Source of the DNA: Lentisphaerae bacterium RIFOXYA12_64_32
GTDB lineage: Bacteria > Verrucomicrobiota > Lentisphaeria > Oligosphaerales > YB12-FULL-65-16
Assembly (NCBI GenBank): GCA_001803235.1
Contig: MHBL01000440.1
Location: 1-34,581, forward strand
DNA length: 34,581 bases
Direction of reading: 5' to 3'
The position numbers were made by a program, and so were the translations under genes. The notes beneath the pieces are model-generated. The model searched no databases, was not told the origin of the DNA, and saw only the letters and a program-made list of their open reading frames with translations. This document shows positions 8,760 through 16,710 of the stretch, piece after piece (positions within the stretch are counted from its first letter, which is position 1; the number at the start of each line of letters is the position of its first letter).

Positions 8760-8929
8760 CAGCCTTTAGGGCCTGTCGATTTACCCCTGGGCGCGGCTGA
8801 TTGCGGAGCTCGCGATACGCTCGCGCTCCAGGCTGAGGGCGATGGTGTGCTCAGAACTCTGGAGCGCGAGCGTATCGCGAGCTCCCAACGGACGTCTCTG
8901 ACCACTGAATTAACAGGCACTTTAGGCTG
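8760..8929. mobile_element. MITE-like element with 24-bp terminal inverted repeats
   Basis: The ends 8760-8783 and 8906-8929 are imperfect inverted repeats (18 of 24 matching, starting CAGCCT). Inside is a perfect 27-bp inverted repeat (8805-8831 and 8859-8885) around a 27-nt loop. The element is 170 bp, has no ORF and lies between two genes. I see no convincing target-site duplication. Size, ends and lack of a gene fit a non-autonomous transposable element. Confidence 0.6.
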
Positions 8930-8995
8930 TCGGGGTGGCGCATTGCCTCGGAGCAGGTTCGTGCGAAACTCGGCGATCTCTGCGGCGCGTTTTCT

Positions 8996-9103
8996 CGTCT
9001 GAGTACCGCCTTTCAGGCGGAAGTTGCAGCGACGCTTCAGCGAGCGGCCGGGGATCGGCTCGCTGAAGCTCGCCGAAACTTCCGGCTGAAGCCGGGACTC
9101 AGG
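8996..9103. repeat. Composite palindromic element with nested hairpins
   Basis: The left arm (8996-9045) and right arm (9058-9103) are imperfect inverted copies of each other around a 12-nt loop, with a perfect 11-bp inner stem (CTTCAGCGAGC 9035-9045 / GCTCGCTGAAG 9058-9068). Each arm carries its own small palindrome (CCGCCTTTCAGGCGG, and CCGGCTTCAGCCGG). The left arm recurs inverted at 13518-13562 with one mismatch in 45. It looks like a BIME/REP-type or transposon-derived repeat. Confidence 0.7.
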
Positions 9104-9182
9104 CGCAATGCCGCGGCTTCACCCAGGTATGATCCGCTATGATCGAGCGATATGACGACCGCGAATCAGAGGAGGCAAACCG

Positions 9183-11222
9183 ATGAGGGACTCGATGTGT
9201 TGTGGTAGGGCGGCGGCGGGCGTGCTGGGTGCGGCGGTGTTCGCACTCGCGCTGAGTGGATGCCGGGGCGATGCGCCGCCGGTGGGCGCGTCTGGCACGG
9301 CACCCGTCGGGGCGCCAGTCGCCGTACCGGTGCGTGTTGAGACGACCATCCCGCCGGCGGTCGGGTCGCCGTACGGCGTGTGCGCGCACATTTCGCGCGG
9401 CGGCGAGCACCCGATTGCGCAACGCGAGCTGGCCCTGATGAAAGAAGCAGGCATCGAGTGGGTGCGCACGGATTTCGACTGGGCCGGCGTCGAGCGTAAG
9501 GAAGGCGAGTGGGACTTCGCGAGTCTGGACGAGACGGTCGCCTGGGCCGAGGCGGCCGGGGTCCAGATCCTGCCGATCCTGGACTACGACGTGAAGTGGG
9601 CCAGCCCGGCCTATAAGCACCTCGACAAGTGGATCACGTACGTGCGCCAGGTCGTGACGCGCTACAAGGACCGGATTCGGGTCTGGGAAGTCTGGAACGA
9701 GCAGAACCTTGACGGCGCTTGGCGTGATAAACCGGATGCTGCGAACTACGCAACGTTGCTCAAAGCCACGTACCGGACGATCAAGGAGATCGATCCGGAG
9801 TTGACGGTCCTGCACGGCGGTCTGGCCGGCATTCCGATGGACTACATCGAAGGTATCTACAAAGCGGGCGGCAAGGACGCGTTTGACGCCATGAACGTGC
9901 ACCCGTACCGGTATCCGGGCTCACCAGAGTCGCAGAAGCTATGCGAGGATCTGCAGAAGCTGCGCGAACTCATGGCGCGGTACAGCGATGCCGCCAAGCC
10001 GATCTGGATCACGGAGATCGGCTGGCCGACGCACTGCCCGCCGGCGGTGATCGGCCCGTTCCTGAACAGTGTGGTCAAGGCTGGGTTCAAGGCCATTCGG
10101 CCCGAGCAGGCGGCCTGGACAGTGGCCGTCTTCGATGACCCGGAGTACGCACGGCCGTTCACTCCGGAACTGCGCGCGATGGCGACGGCCATGCTCGCCG
10201 GTTGCGAGCTCAAGGACGTGCGGCTGGCGGACCTGGCCGGGCTGGACCCGACGACGACGCAGGCCTTGCTGATGTCGCCGGAGGAGGGGTTCCCGGCGGA
10301 TCATTTCGATGCCATCGAGGACTTTGTGCGACAGGGCGGGACGGTGATCCTCTGGGCCGGCGTGCCGCTGTACTACGAAGTCCGGCGCGGCGCGGACGGG
10401 ACGTGGGCACGGAGCAGTGCGGCCGAGACGTACCGCGAGCGCCTGCACATCGGCTGGGAGGCGTGGTGGACGGTCAAGGACCGGAAGATCCCCGAGGAGG
10501 TCAAGGGTGCGGAAGTGGCCCCGGAGTGGAAAGACTCGATCGTGCTGCCTTCCAAGCCGATGCAGTCGACGCGGTTCTTCACCGACAAGGCTCTGAAGCC
10601 GGGCGACCGGTTCGTGCCGCTGGTGTACGGAACCGACAAGACATACAAGGGCGTCGCTGCGGCGGCGTACACGCTGAACAGCGACCTGAAGGGCGGTGTG
10701 ATTGTCATGTCGTATCAGCAGGCGACGAACTTCACGCTGCCGGAGCGCCAGGCACTGGTCCTGCCGCGGGCGTACCTGCTGGCGCTGCAGGCGGGCGTGG
10801 ACCGGATGTTCTGGTACGAGTTCCAGGCGGTTGAGGAAGACCCGTTCTACAACGAGCACCACTTTGGGATCGTGCACAAGGACCTGTCGCCCAAGCCGGC
10901 GTACACCGCCATGCAGGTGTTGTCGCGGGCGCGCCCCGCCGGTTCCGCGAACTTTGCCGGCGCCTGGCGCCTGGCCGAGGGCGTGTGCCGCATCGGCTGG
11001 CTGCGACCGGACGGGCGCAAGGCCTGGGCGGTCTGGCGCGCGGACGGGGCACGCCTGTGCCGGCTCACCCTGCGCGGCGCGGTGGCCGAGGCGTTCGACC
11101 ACCTCGGGACCCCGGTTGCCCTGGACGTCCGCGACGGAGTCGCGGCCGTGACCCTCAACGACGCCGTGCTCTACCTGGTCGGGCCGGATGACGTCACGGT
11201 CGAGGGTGTGAAGGACGAGTGA
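9183..11222 (+). CDS. Lipoprotein GH39/GH5-like hydrolase with a domain inserted in the barrel
   Basis: A 679-residue protein. The N terminus is a lipoprotein signal with lipobox LSGC (lipidated Cys near residue 27), so the enzyme is membrane-anchored. A clan GH-A barrel starts near residue 60. E173 in EVWNEQNLDG is the acid/base candidate and E278 in WITEIGWPTH the nucleophile candidate. The sister enzyme at 5965-7974 continues to its last barrel strand about 30 residues after the nucleophile. Here about 230 residues (10036-10725) intervene before the matching stretch (LPERQALVLPRAYLLAL, then MFWYEFQ) resumes. The insert contains a GATase/Rossmann-like piece (DAIEDFVRQGGTVILWAG). GAGGAGG lies 7 nt before the ATG. 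Two TATGATC repeats lie upstream at 9128 and 9138. The substrate is unknown. Confidence 0.8.
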   Translation: MRDSMCCGRAAAGVLGAAVFALALSGCRGDAPPVGASGTAPVGAPVAVPVRVETTIPPAVGSPYGVCAHISRGGEHPIAQRELALMKEAGIEWVRTDFDWAGVERKEGEWDFASLDETVAWAEAAGVQILPILDYDVKWASPAYKHLDKWITYVRQVVTRYKDRIRVWEVWNEQNLDGAWRDKPDAANYATLLKATYRTIKEIDPELTVLHGGLAGIPMDYIEGIYKAGGKDAFDAMNVHPYRYPGSPESQKLCEDLQKLRELMARYSDAAKPIWITEIGWPTHCPPAVIGPFLNSVVKAGFKAIRPEQAAWTVAVFDDPEYARPFTPELRAMATAMLAGCELKDVRLADLAGLDPTTTQALLMSPEEGFPADHFDAIEDFVRQGGTVILWAGVPLYYEVRRGADGTWARSSAAETYRERLHIGWEAWWTVKDRKIPEEVKGAEVAPEWKDSIVLPSKPMQSTRFFTDKALKPGDRFVPLVYGTDKTYKGVAAAAYTLNSDLKGGVIVMSYQQATNFTLPERQALVLPRAYLLALQAGVDRMFWYEFQAVEEDPFYNEHHFGIVHKDLSPKPAYTAMQVLSRARPAGSANFAGAWRLAEGVCRIGWLRPDGRKAWAVWRADGARLCRLTLRGAVAEAFDHLGTPVALDVRDGVAAVTLNDAVLYLVGPDDVTVEGVKDE

Positions 11223-11459
11223 TCGAGAGTCGCGGGTGCGGGCTGTGCCAGGGAGGCGCTCTTGCCTGAACCTGCGGCCCCCGTTCATGCCTTGTACTTC
11301 CCGGGCCCTGACGCTATTTTCATGCCTGGAAGTGATTTCTGTCCATGCTTATAGGAAAACGTTGAACTAGGTAAGGGTCGAATCGAGTCGTAAGAGAAAT
11401 CAGCATGCTGCGATGCTGCCACGAACTCATTCCCCGACGGTATCAGATTGAAGGGCGCA
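11223..11459. other. Gene-free spacer of lower GC
   Basis: About 240 bp with no supported gene, less GC-rich than its surroundings. It probably separates the glycosidase operon from the next transcription unit, but I could not find a convincing paired -35/-10 or a terminator. Confidence 0.4.
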
Positions 11460-13577
11460 ATGGCCCTGTATGCATGGACAGTCCTGCTCGGATCCTTCCT
11501 CCTCTTCGAGGTGCAACCCATTGCCGGTAAGTATCTGCTCCCCATGTTCGGGGGAAGCCCGTCAGTGTGGACCGTCTGTCTGCTGTTCTTCCAGGCCTTT
11601 CTGCTCGGCGGGTATGCCTATGCTCATGTCCTCACCCGGTATGCCGGTCCGCGGTTGCAGGCTGGTGTACACGCCCTGCTGTTGCTGATGTCCGTGGCCT
11701 GTCTACCCGTCACGATCCGCCTTGACCGGGTTGCGGACCTGGGCGGACGACCGGTGCTGCAGGTCCTCGCGATCCTGGCGGTCTCGATCGGGGTGCCCGT
11801 GCTCGCGCTCTCGGCCACCAGTCCGTTGATGCAGGCCTGGGCCACGCTGGGGGTCGCACCGCTCCGCCGCCCGTACCGGCTCTACGCGCTATCCAACGTG
11901 GCCGGGTTGGTGGCCGTGGCGAGTTACCCCTTTCTGGTGGAACCGGTCTTTTCCAGGACCCTGCAGGCCAAGGTTTGGTGCCTGGGAATGACAGGCTACG
12001 CCCTGCTTTGCCTGAGTGCCGGAGTCGTGACTGTGTGGCGAACACGGGACACGCTGGAAGCGGGTTTGTCGGCCGCGAACCCGGGCGAGGACCAGACCGC
12101 GAGGCGTCCGGGGGCCAGGCGTGTCCTTGCCTGGCTCTGCCTGCCGGCCTGCTCCAGTCTCCTGCTCATGGCGGTGACGAACAAGATCTGCCAGGACGTG
12201 GCGCCGGTTCCGTTCCTCTGGTTGCTGCCGCTCTGCCTCTATCTGGCGTCGTGGGCGATCTGTTTCGACCGCCCCCAGTGGTACGTGCGGCAGTGGTGTC
12301 TGCCGGCCATGCTGATTGCGGTGATGGGGGTCTGCGCGGTGCTGATCCTGCGGGCATACCTGGCTGTCCAGGTGCAGATCGGCGTTTGCGCGCTCGCCTT
12401 TCTTCTCTGCTGCCTGGGATGCCACGGCGAGCTGGTACGGCTCCAGCCGCCAACACGCCACCTGACAGCGTTCTACCTGATGATCGGACTCGGTGGTCTG
12501 CTTGGCGGGGGCTTCGTGGCTGTGGCGGCCCCGCTGTTGTTCAACGACTACCGCGAGTTCCAGATCGGACTGCTGCTCTGCCCCGTCGTCTTGCTCGTCC
12601 TGTGCTTCAACGACCGCGCTTCGCGGCTCTACCACGGCCGGGACCGGCGCGCCTGGGCGTTCCTGGTCTGCGCGTTGCTGATCAGCGCCCTCGCCTTTCA
12701 GCAGGAGGCCGTCCGGTTCAGCGGTAACAGGCGCTGCGCCGCGCGGAACTTCTTCGGGACTCTGACGGTGTACGAATTTGCGCTGAAGAATCCGCTTCGC
12801 CGCCACTCGCTCCTCCAGAACGGCAACGTCACCCACGGCCTGCAGGCGTGGGATCCGCAGCGCCGGCTGCTTCCGACAAGCTACTACGGCGAGCAGAGCG
12901 GCGCCGGGCTGCTCCTGCGCCACTTGCGGCCGGAGGTGCCGCGCCACATCGGCGTGGTGGGTATGGGGATTGGGACGCTCGTGGCCTATGGCAAGGCCAG
13001 TGACCGCTTCCGGTTCTACGAGATCAATCCCGAGGTCTCGAAGGTGGCTGCGGCCCATTTCTCCTATCTCGCCGAGGCCCGGGCCCACGTGACCATTGTG
13101 CCCGGCGATGGACGGCTGAGTCTCGAACGGGAGGCGCCGCAGGGATTCGACATCCTGGTCCTGGACGTCTTCACCAGCGACGCCATTCCCGTGCACGTGC
13201 TGACACGCGAAGCCTTCAGTGTCTACCAGAAGCACCTCAACTCCGGCGGCGTCATGCTGGTCAACATCTCCAACCCGCACTTGGATCTCACGCCCGTGAT
13301 CAGGACCGCGGCGCTGCAGATGGGAATGCGGGTCGCGGTGATTGTGCATATCCCCGCGCCGAACGAGTGGTGGCTGAACGGCTCGCACTGGGTGATGCTT
13401 TCGACGAACGATGAATTCCTCAGCAGTCCTGCGATCGCAGCGGCCACCCGCGCTTCGCCAAAACTTGCGGCAGTCGGGCCGTTCTGGACCGATGACTACA
13501 CCGCGCTGTTCCCACTCCTGAAGCGTCGCTGCCACTTCCGCCTGAAAGGCGGTACTCAGACGGAAACCCGAGAGTAA
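11460..13577 (+). CDS. Membrane protein fused to a spermidine synthase-like domain
   Basis: A 705-residue protein. The first half (about 1-430) is a run of hydrophobic helices beginning LYAWTVLLGSFLLFEVQPIA and MFGGSPSVWTVCLLFFQAFL, the usual start of the fused MFS/spermidine synthase family. The second half (about 495-690) is a Rossmann methyltransferase-like aminopropyltransferase fold (HIGVVGMGIGTLVAYG; FRFYEINPEV; VTIVPGDGRLSLE; FDILVLDVFTSDAIPVHVL). The DAIPVHLL-like motif is family-typical. Whether such proteins make polyamines is not established. The ATG at 11460 has AAGGG close upstream; a TTG at 11448 is in frame. The last 15 or so residues are encoded inside a copy of the palindromic repeat at 13518-13562, which therefore sets the C terminus. 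Confidence 0.8.
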   Translation: MALYAWTVLLGSFLLFEVQPIAGKYLLPMFGGSPSVWTVCLLFFQAFLLGGYAYAHVLTRYAGPRLQAGVHALLLLMSVACLPVTIRLDRVADLGGRPVLQVLAILAVSIGVPVLALSATSPLMQAWATLGVAPLRRPYRLYALSNVAGLVAVASYPFLVEPVFSRTLQAKVWCLGMTGYALLCLSAGVVTVWRTRDTLEAGLSAANPGEDQTARRPGARRVLAWLCLPACSSLLLMAVTNKICQDVAPVPFLWLLPLCLYLASWAICFDRPQWYVRQWCLPAMLIAVMGVCAVLILRAYLAVQVQIGVCALAFLLCCLGCHGELVRLQPPTRHLTAFYLMIGLGGLLGGGFVAVAAPLLFNDYREFQIGLLLCPVVLLVLCFNDRASRLYHGRDRRAWAFLVCALLISALAFQQEAVRFSGNRRCAARNFFGTLTVYEFALKNPLRRHSLLQNGNVTHGLQAWDPQRRLLPTSYYGEQSGAGLLLRHLRPEVPRHIGVVGMGIGTLVAYGKASDRFRFYEINPEVSKVAAAHFSYLAEARAHVTIVPGDGRLSLEREAPQGFDILVLDVFTSDAIPVHVLTREAFSVYQKHLNSGGVMLVNISNPHLDLTPVIRTAALQMGMRVAVIVHIPAPNEWWLNGSHWVMLSTNDEFLSSPAIAAATRASPKLAAVGPFWTDDYTALFPLLKRRCHFRLKGGTQTETRE
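13518..13562. repeat. Half-copy of the composite palindrome inside a gene end
   Basis: The reverse complement matches 8996-9040 at 44 of 45 positions. It contains the CCGCCTGAAAGGCGG palindrome and encodes the C-terminal residues of the membrane/spermidine-synthase-like protein, which stops 13 bp later. Confidence 0.8.
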
Positions 13578-13590
13578 CAGCTTGATATGA

Positions 13591-13610
13591 CCGGGCCGTC
13601 TGCGGCCCGG
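13591..13610 (+). terminator. GC hairpin after the spermidine-synthase-like gene
   Basis: CCGGGCCG-TCTG-CGGCCCGG is a perfect 8-bp stem starting 13 bp after the stop codon. It has no T-run, so it may be only a weak or processing-type end. Confidence 0.4.
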
Positions 13611-13670
13611 GGGCGCTGACGCATCACCTCGCGTTGGAACCTGCAACTGGCGGGCGACCCGGCAAGGGCT

Positions 13671-13676
13671 TATAAT
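13671..13676 (+). promoter_or_regulatory. Possible -10 box of the beta-helix gene
   Basis: This is a perfect TATAAT 73 bp before the chosen start codon in a GC-rich spacer. No good -35 hexamer lies at 16-18 bp, so the call rests on the -10 alone. Confidence 0.35.
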
Positions 13677-13749
13677 GGGGCCCGGTGGAAGCGTTGTCTC
13701 GGCTATGGTCCGCCGCGAAACCGTTGGCTTCAAGGGGAGCTATGTCAGT

Positions 13750-15801
13750 ATGAACCACATCGCCATCCTCTCGCTTGCCTTTGCCGCCGGCGCCCTCGCC
13801 AGCGACGTCTACGTGTCGCCCCAGGGCAGCGACGACAGTCCCGGCACGCGGGAGAAGCCGCTGGCCTCGATCCGGAAAGCGCTGGAGACGGTGCGGGGTG
13901 CAGAGCCCGCAACCGTGTGGCTGGCCGCGGGTGAGTACGGCGTCGGGGATGGCCTGGTGCTTGACGCCGCGAGCGGCGGTCCGCTGCCGGCGGTTACGAT
14001 CCGGTCTGAGATCCCGCACCAGGCCCGCATCTCCGGCGCGCGCCAAGTCACGGGGTTCACGGCCATCTCGCCTGAAGAGGCCGTGAGTCTGATCTCCGAA
14101 GAAGCGCGGAAGAACGTGCGGGTTGCCGACCTCAAGGCCCTGGGGTTCCCCGCCCTCGCCACGCTGCCCGATGCGTTCCGCGCCCCCGGGTGCGAAGAGG
14201 TGATCTTCAATGACATGCCGATGCAGTCCGCGCGTTGGCCCAATGACGAGTTCACCGCTTTCACCGAGGTCATCGACGCGGGCGCCTCGGACCCGGTTCA
14301 CTGGGTGACCCGCGAGGTCTACCGCCCCGGGTCGTTCCGGTTCCCCTCGGACCGCGCCAAGCTTTGGGATTTCTCCCGCGGTGTGTATCTGCACGGGTTC
14401 TGGTGCTACGAATGGGCGGACGAGGTGTTGAAGGCGGCGAGTTACAACCCCGAGAGCGGCGAACTCCGGCTGGCGGCCAAGCATGGCTATGGCATTGGCA
14501 ATCCGTGGGACAAGAAGTCGAAGCGCACGTTCTATGCGCTGCATGTTTTCGAGGAACTCGACCGCCCCGGCGAGTACTACCTCGATCGGGTGGCGAACAA
14601 GCTCTATTTCTGGCCGCCGGGCGATGTGAACACGACCCCTGTCCGCCTGACGCTGTGCCGCAATCCCCTGTTCAAGGCCGTCGGCGTCGCCAGCCTGGTC
14701 CTGCGTGACCTGGTCCTCGAGAACGGCTGCGGCTGGGGTGTGCAACTGAACAACTGCACCCGCAGTACCGTTGAGAACTGCGTGGTCCGCAACCTCGGGC
14801 TGGGTGGCATCAACAACTCCGGGGGCCAGGACAACCAGGTGGTCCGCTGCGAAGTGACGCAAACCGGTTCTCAGGCGATCGCAATGACGGCCGGCGACCG
14901 CAAGACGCTCACGCGGGGCAACTGTTCTGTGGTCGGGAATCACCTGCACCATCTCGGTCGCCTCGATTGGCTGGGCGGCCGCGGGGTCGTTCTCGGCGGT
15001 TGCGGCAACCGCGTGGCCAACAACCTCATCCATGACTGCCCCACCGGCGGTGTCTCCTACGGCGGCAATGAACACGTTCTGGAACTGAACGAAGTCCACA
15101 GCACCTGCCTGCTCTACGCCGACGTCGGCGTCTTCTACACCGGCCGGGACTGGGCCTCGCGCGGCAACATCGTGCGCTGGAACTACATCCACAGCAATGT
15201 GGACCATGGCGGTAGCGGCTCACAGGCGATCTACCTGGACGACTGCGACAGTGGTGACGAGGTCATCGGCAACATCGTCTTCGGCGGGGTGGGCCGCGGA
15301 GTTCTTCTCGGTGGCGGCCGCGACAACACGATTGTGGGGAACATCTTCATCGACTTGCCGAAGGGGATTCACGTCGACGCGCGCGGCCCGCGGGGGATCA
15401 CGCTCGACAAGCCTGGTTCGTGGAACCTCAAGGCGAAATGCGAAGAACTCGACTATCTCTCGCCGCTGTGGCGTGAGCGCTACCCGAAGCTGGCGCGCGT
15501 CCTGGACGAGGAGCCGCTCCTGCCTATGGGGAACGTGATGCGGAACAACATCTTCATCGGCTGCAAGAGTCCCTTCGCCTTGGCCAAGGAGGTCAAGCCG
15601 GAATGGCTAACGCGCGAGAACAACCCTGAGTTCCAGGTCGTTGACTTCCCGTTTCTTCCGGCCGCGGCCACCGGCGCGACCCTCGACCTGAGCAAGTTGC
15701 CGGAGATCTGGCAGCGCGTTCCAGGCTTCGAGGCCATCCCTTTCGAGCGTATCGGCCCCAAAGGATTGTTAGCGACGCCGGTTGCCGCAACGGCGCCGTG
15801 A
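13750..15801 (+). CDS. Secreted right-handed parallel beta-helix protein
   Basis: A 683-residue protein. A short signal peptide (NHIAILSLAFAAGALA) is followed by DVYVSPQGSDDSPGTREKPL, the usual entry of pectate-lyase-like beta-helix proteins. From about residue 315 to 560 there are repeated N-rich coils (VENCVVRN, NQVVRCEV, GNRVANNLIHD, HVLELNEV, RGNIVRWNYIH, DEVIGNIVF, DNTIVGNIFI), as in PbH1 repeats. Such proteins are commonly polysaccharide lyases, hydrolases or epimerases acting outside the cytoplasm. No family-specific catalytic triad could be assigned by eye. AAGGGGAG lies about 10 nt before the ATG at 13750; a longer frame back to 13675 lacks a site and would bury the signal peptide. 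It fits the glycan-processing theme upstream but is a separate unit. Confidence 0.8.
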   Translation: MNHIAILSLAFAAGALASDVYVSPQGSDDSPGTREKPLASIRKALETVRGAEPATVWLAAGEYGVGDGLVLDAASGGPLPAVTIRSEIPHQARISGARQVTGFTAISPEEAVSLISEEARKNVRVADLKALGFPALATLPDAFRAPGCEEVIFNDMPMQSARWPNDEFTAFTEVIDAGASDPVHWVTREVYRPGSFRFPSDRAKLWDFSRGVYLHGFWCYEWADEVLKAASYNPESGELRLAAKHGYGIGNPWDKKSKRTFYALHVFEELDRPGEYYLDRVANKLYFWPPGDVNTTPVRLTLCRNPLFKAVGVASLVLRDLVLENGCGWGVQLNNCTRSTVENCVVRNLGLGGINNSGGQDNQVVRCEVTQTGSQAIAMTAGDRKTLTRGNCSVVGNHLHHLGRLDWLGGRGVVLGGCGNRVANNLIHDCPTGGVSYGGNEHVLELNEVHSTCLLYADVGVFYTGRDWASRGNIVRWNYIHSNVDHGGSGSQAIYLDDCDSGDEVIGNIVFGGVGRGVLLGGGRDNTIVGNIFIDLPKGIHVDARGPRGITLDKPGSWNLKAKCEELDYLSPLWRERYPKLARVLDEEPLLPMGNVMRNNIFIGCKSPFALAKEVKPEWLTRENNPEFQVVDFPFLPAAATGATLDLSKLPEIWQRVPGFEAIPFERIGPKGLLATPVAATAP

Positions 15802-15849
15802 CCGTCGCCAACGCCCGGGGAGCTCGCATGTTGGGCAATGGAGGTTGTC

Positions 15850-16674
15850 ATGTTTCTGAACCACTGTCACGTTTTCCCCCACGGTGCCTTCCCTGAGATT
15901 CCTGAACTCGGGACGCTGCCGCAACTGGACGCATTCATGAAGCGCTGCGGCATCGAGAAGGTCATCGCCTTCCCGCCATTCTGGGGCCCCAAAACCCGCG
16001 AGTGCCTGGGCGGCGAGGAGATCAACGCCTGGCTGCACCGGAGCATCGCGGACTATCCGGGCATCTACGGCGCGGTGGCCGTTTCTCCCAAGGCTCCGGA
16101 CGCCTGTGAACTGCTGAAGACCTACGTGGCCAAAGGGTTCGTGGGAGTCAAGACGCACCCGCCGGTCATGCGATTCCGGATTGACGAACCGGCCTGCGAC
16201 GAGTTCTATGCGTTGGCTGCCGAACTCGGCGTCTTCGTACTGTTCCACACCGGGGTGCACGGTGGGCGGCTCGAGGACTACCCGCCGCTGCTCATCGACA
16301 ACATCATGGCGCGACATCCGAAGCTGAAGGTGATCATCGAGCACATGGGCACATCCGACGGGGTCGGGCGCGGCTTCTTCGACCAGGCTCTGGCTGTGAT
16401 CCACAACCACAGTTCCCGTTGGTGCGACCGGGGTGTCTACGCCGGACTCACCGGGCTCGCGAAACCGCAGCATCGCCAACTCGTTGCCGACACCGTTCAG
16501 GAAGCCGGCGTGGGGCGTTGCGTGTTTGGGCTGGACTGGCCGCACATGCAAGGGAACGACGAGGCGGTGATCCGCTACCGGTCAGAGCTCGCGGTCATTG
16601 ATTCGCTGGGGTTCTCGGGGGCCCAGAAGGACGCCATCTACGGTCAGACTCTCAAGGCGCTTACGGGCGTCTGA
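15850..16674 (+). CDS. Amidohydrolase of the amidohydrolase-2 type
   Basis: A 274-residue cytosolic TIM-barrel metal hydrolase or decarboxylase-like protein. Metal-site candidates are H5 and H7 (NHCHVFP), H133 (VLFHTGVHGG), H165 (IIEHMG) and D229 (FGLDWPHMQGND), the order expected of the family. The ATG at 15850 is chosen because GGAGG sits 5 nt before it; the in-frame ATG at 15838 overlaps that site. It follows the beta-helix gene by 48 bp on the same strand and may share its transcript. A 16-nt hairpin (CGTCAG-CGAC-CTGACG, 16676-16691) lies between it and rtcB. The substrate is unknown; uronic acid or lactone-like substrates would suit the context, which is inference. Confidence 0.8.
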   Translation: MFLNHCHVFPHGAFPEIPELGTLPQLDAFMKRCGIEKVIAFPPFWGPKTRECLGGEEINAWLHRSIADYPGIYGAVAVSPKAPDACELLKTYVAKGFVGVKTHPPVMRFRIDEPACDEFYALAAELGVFVLFHTGVHGGRLEDYPPLLIDNIMARHPKLKVIIEHMGTSDGVGRGFFDQALAVIHNHSSRWCDRGVYAGLTGLAKPQHRQLVADTVQEAGVGRCVFGLDWPHMQGNDEAVIRYRSELAVIDSLGFSGAQKDAIYGQTLKALTGV

Positions 16675-16710
16675 ACGTCAGCGACCTGACGGCACCAGGG
16701 ACATCACATC

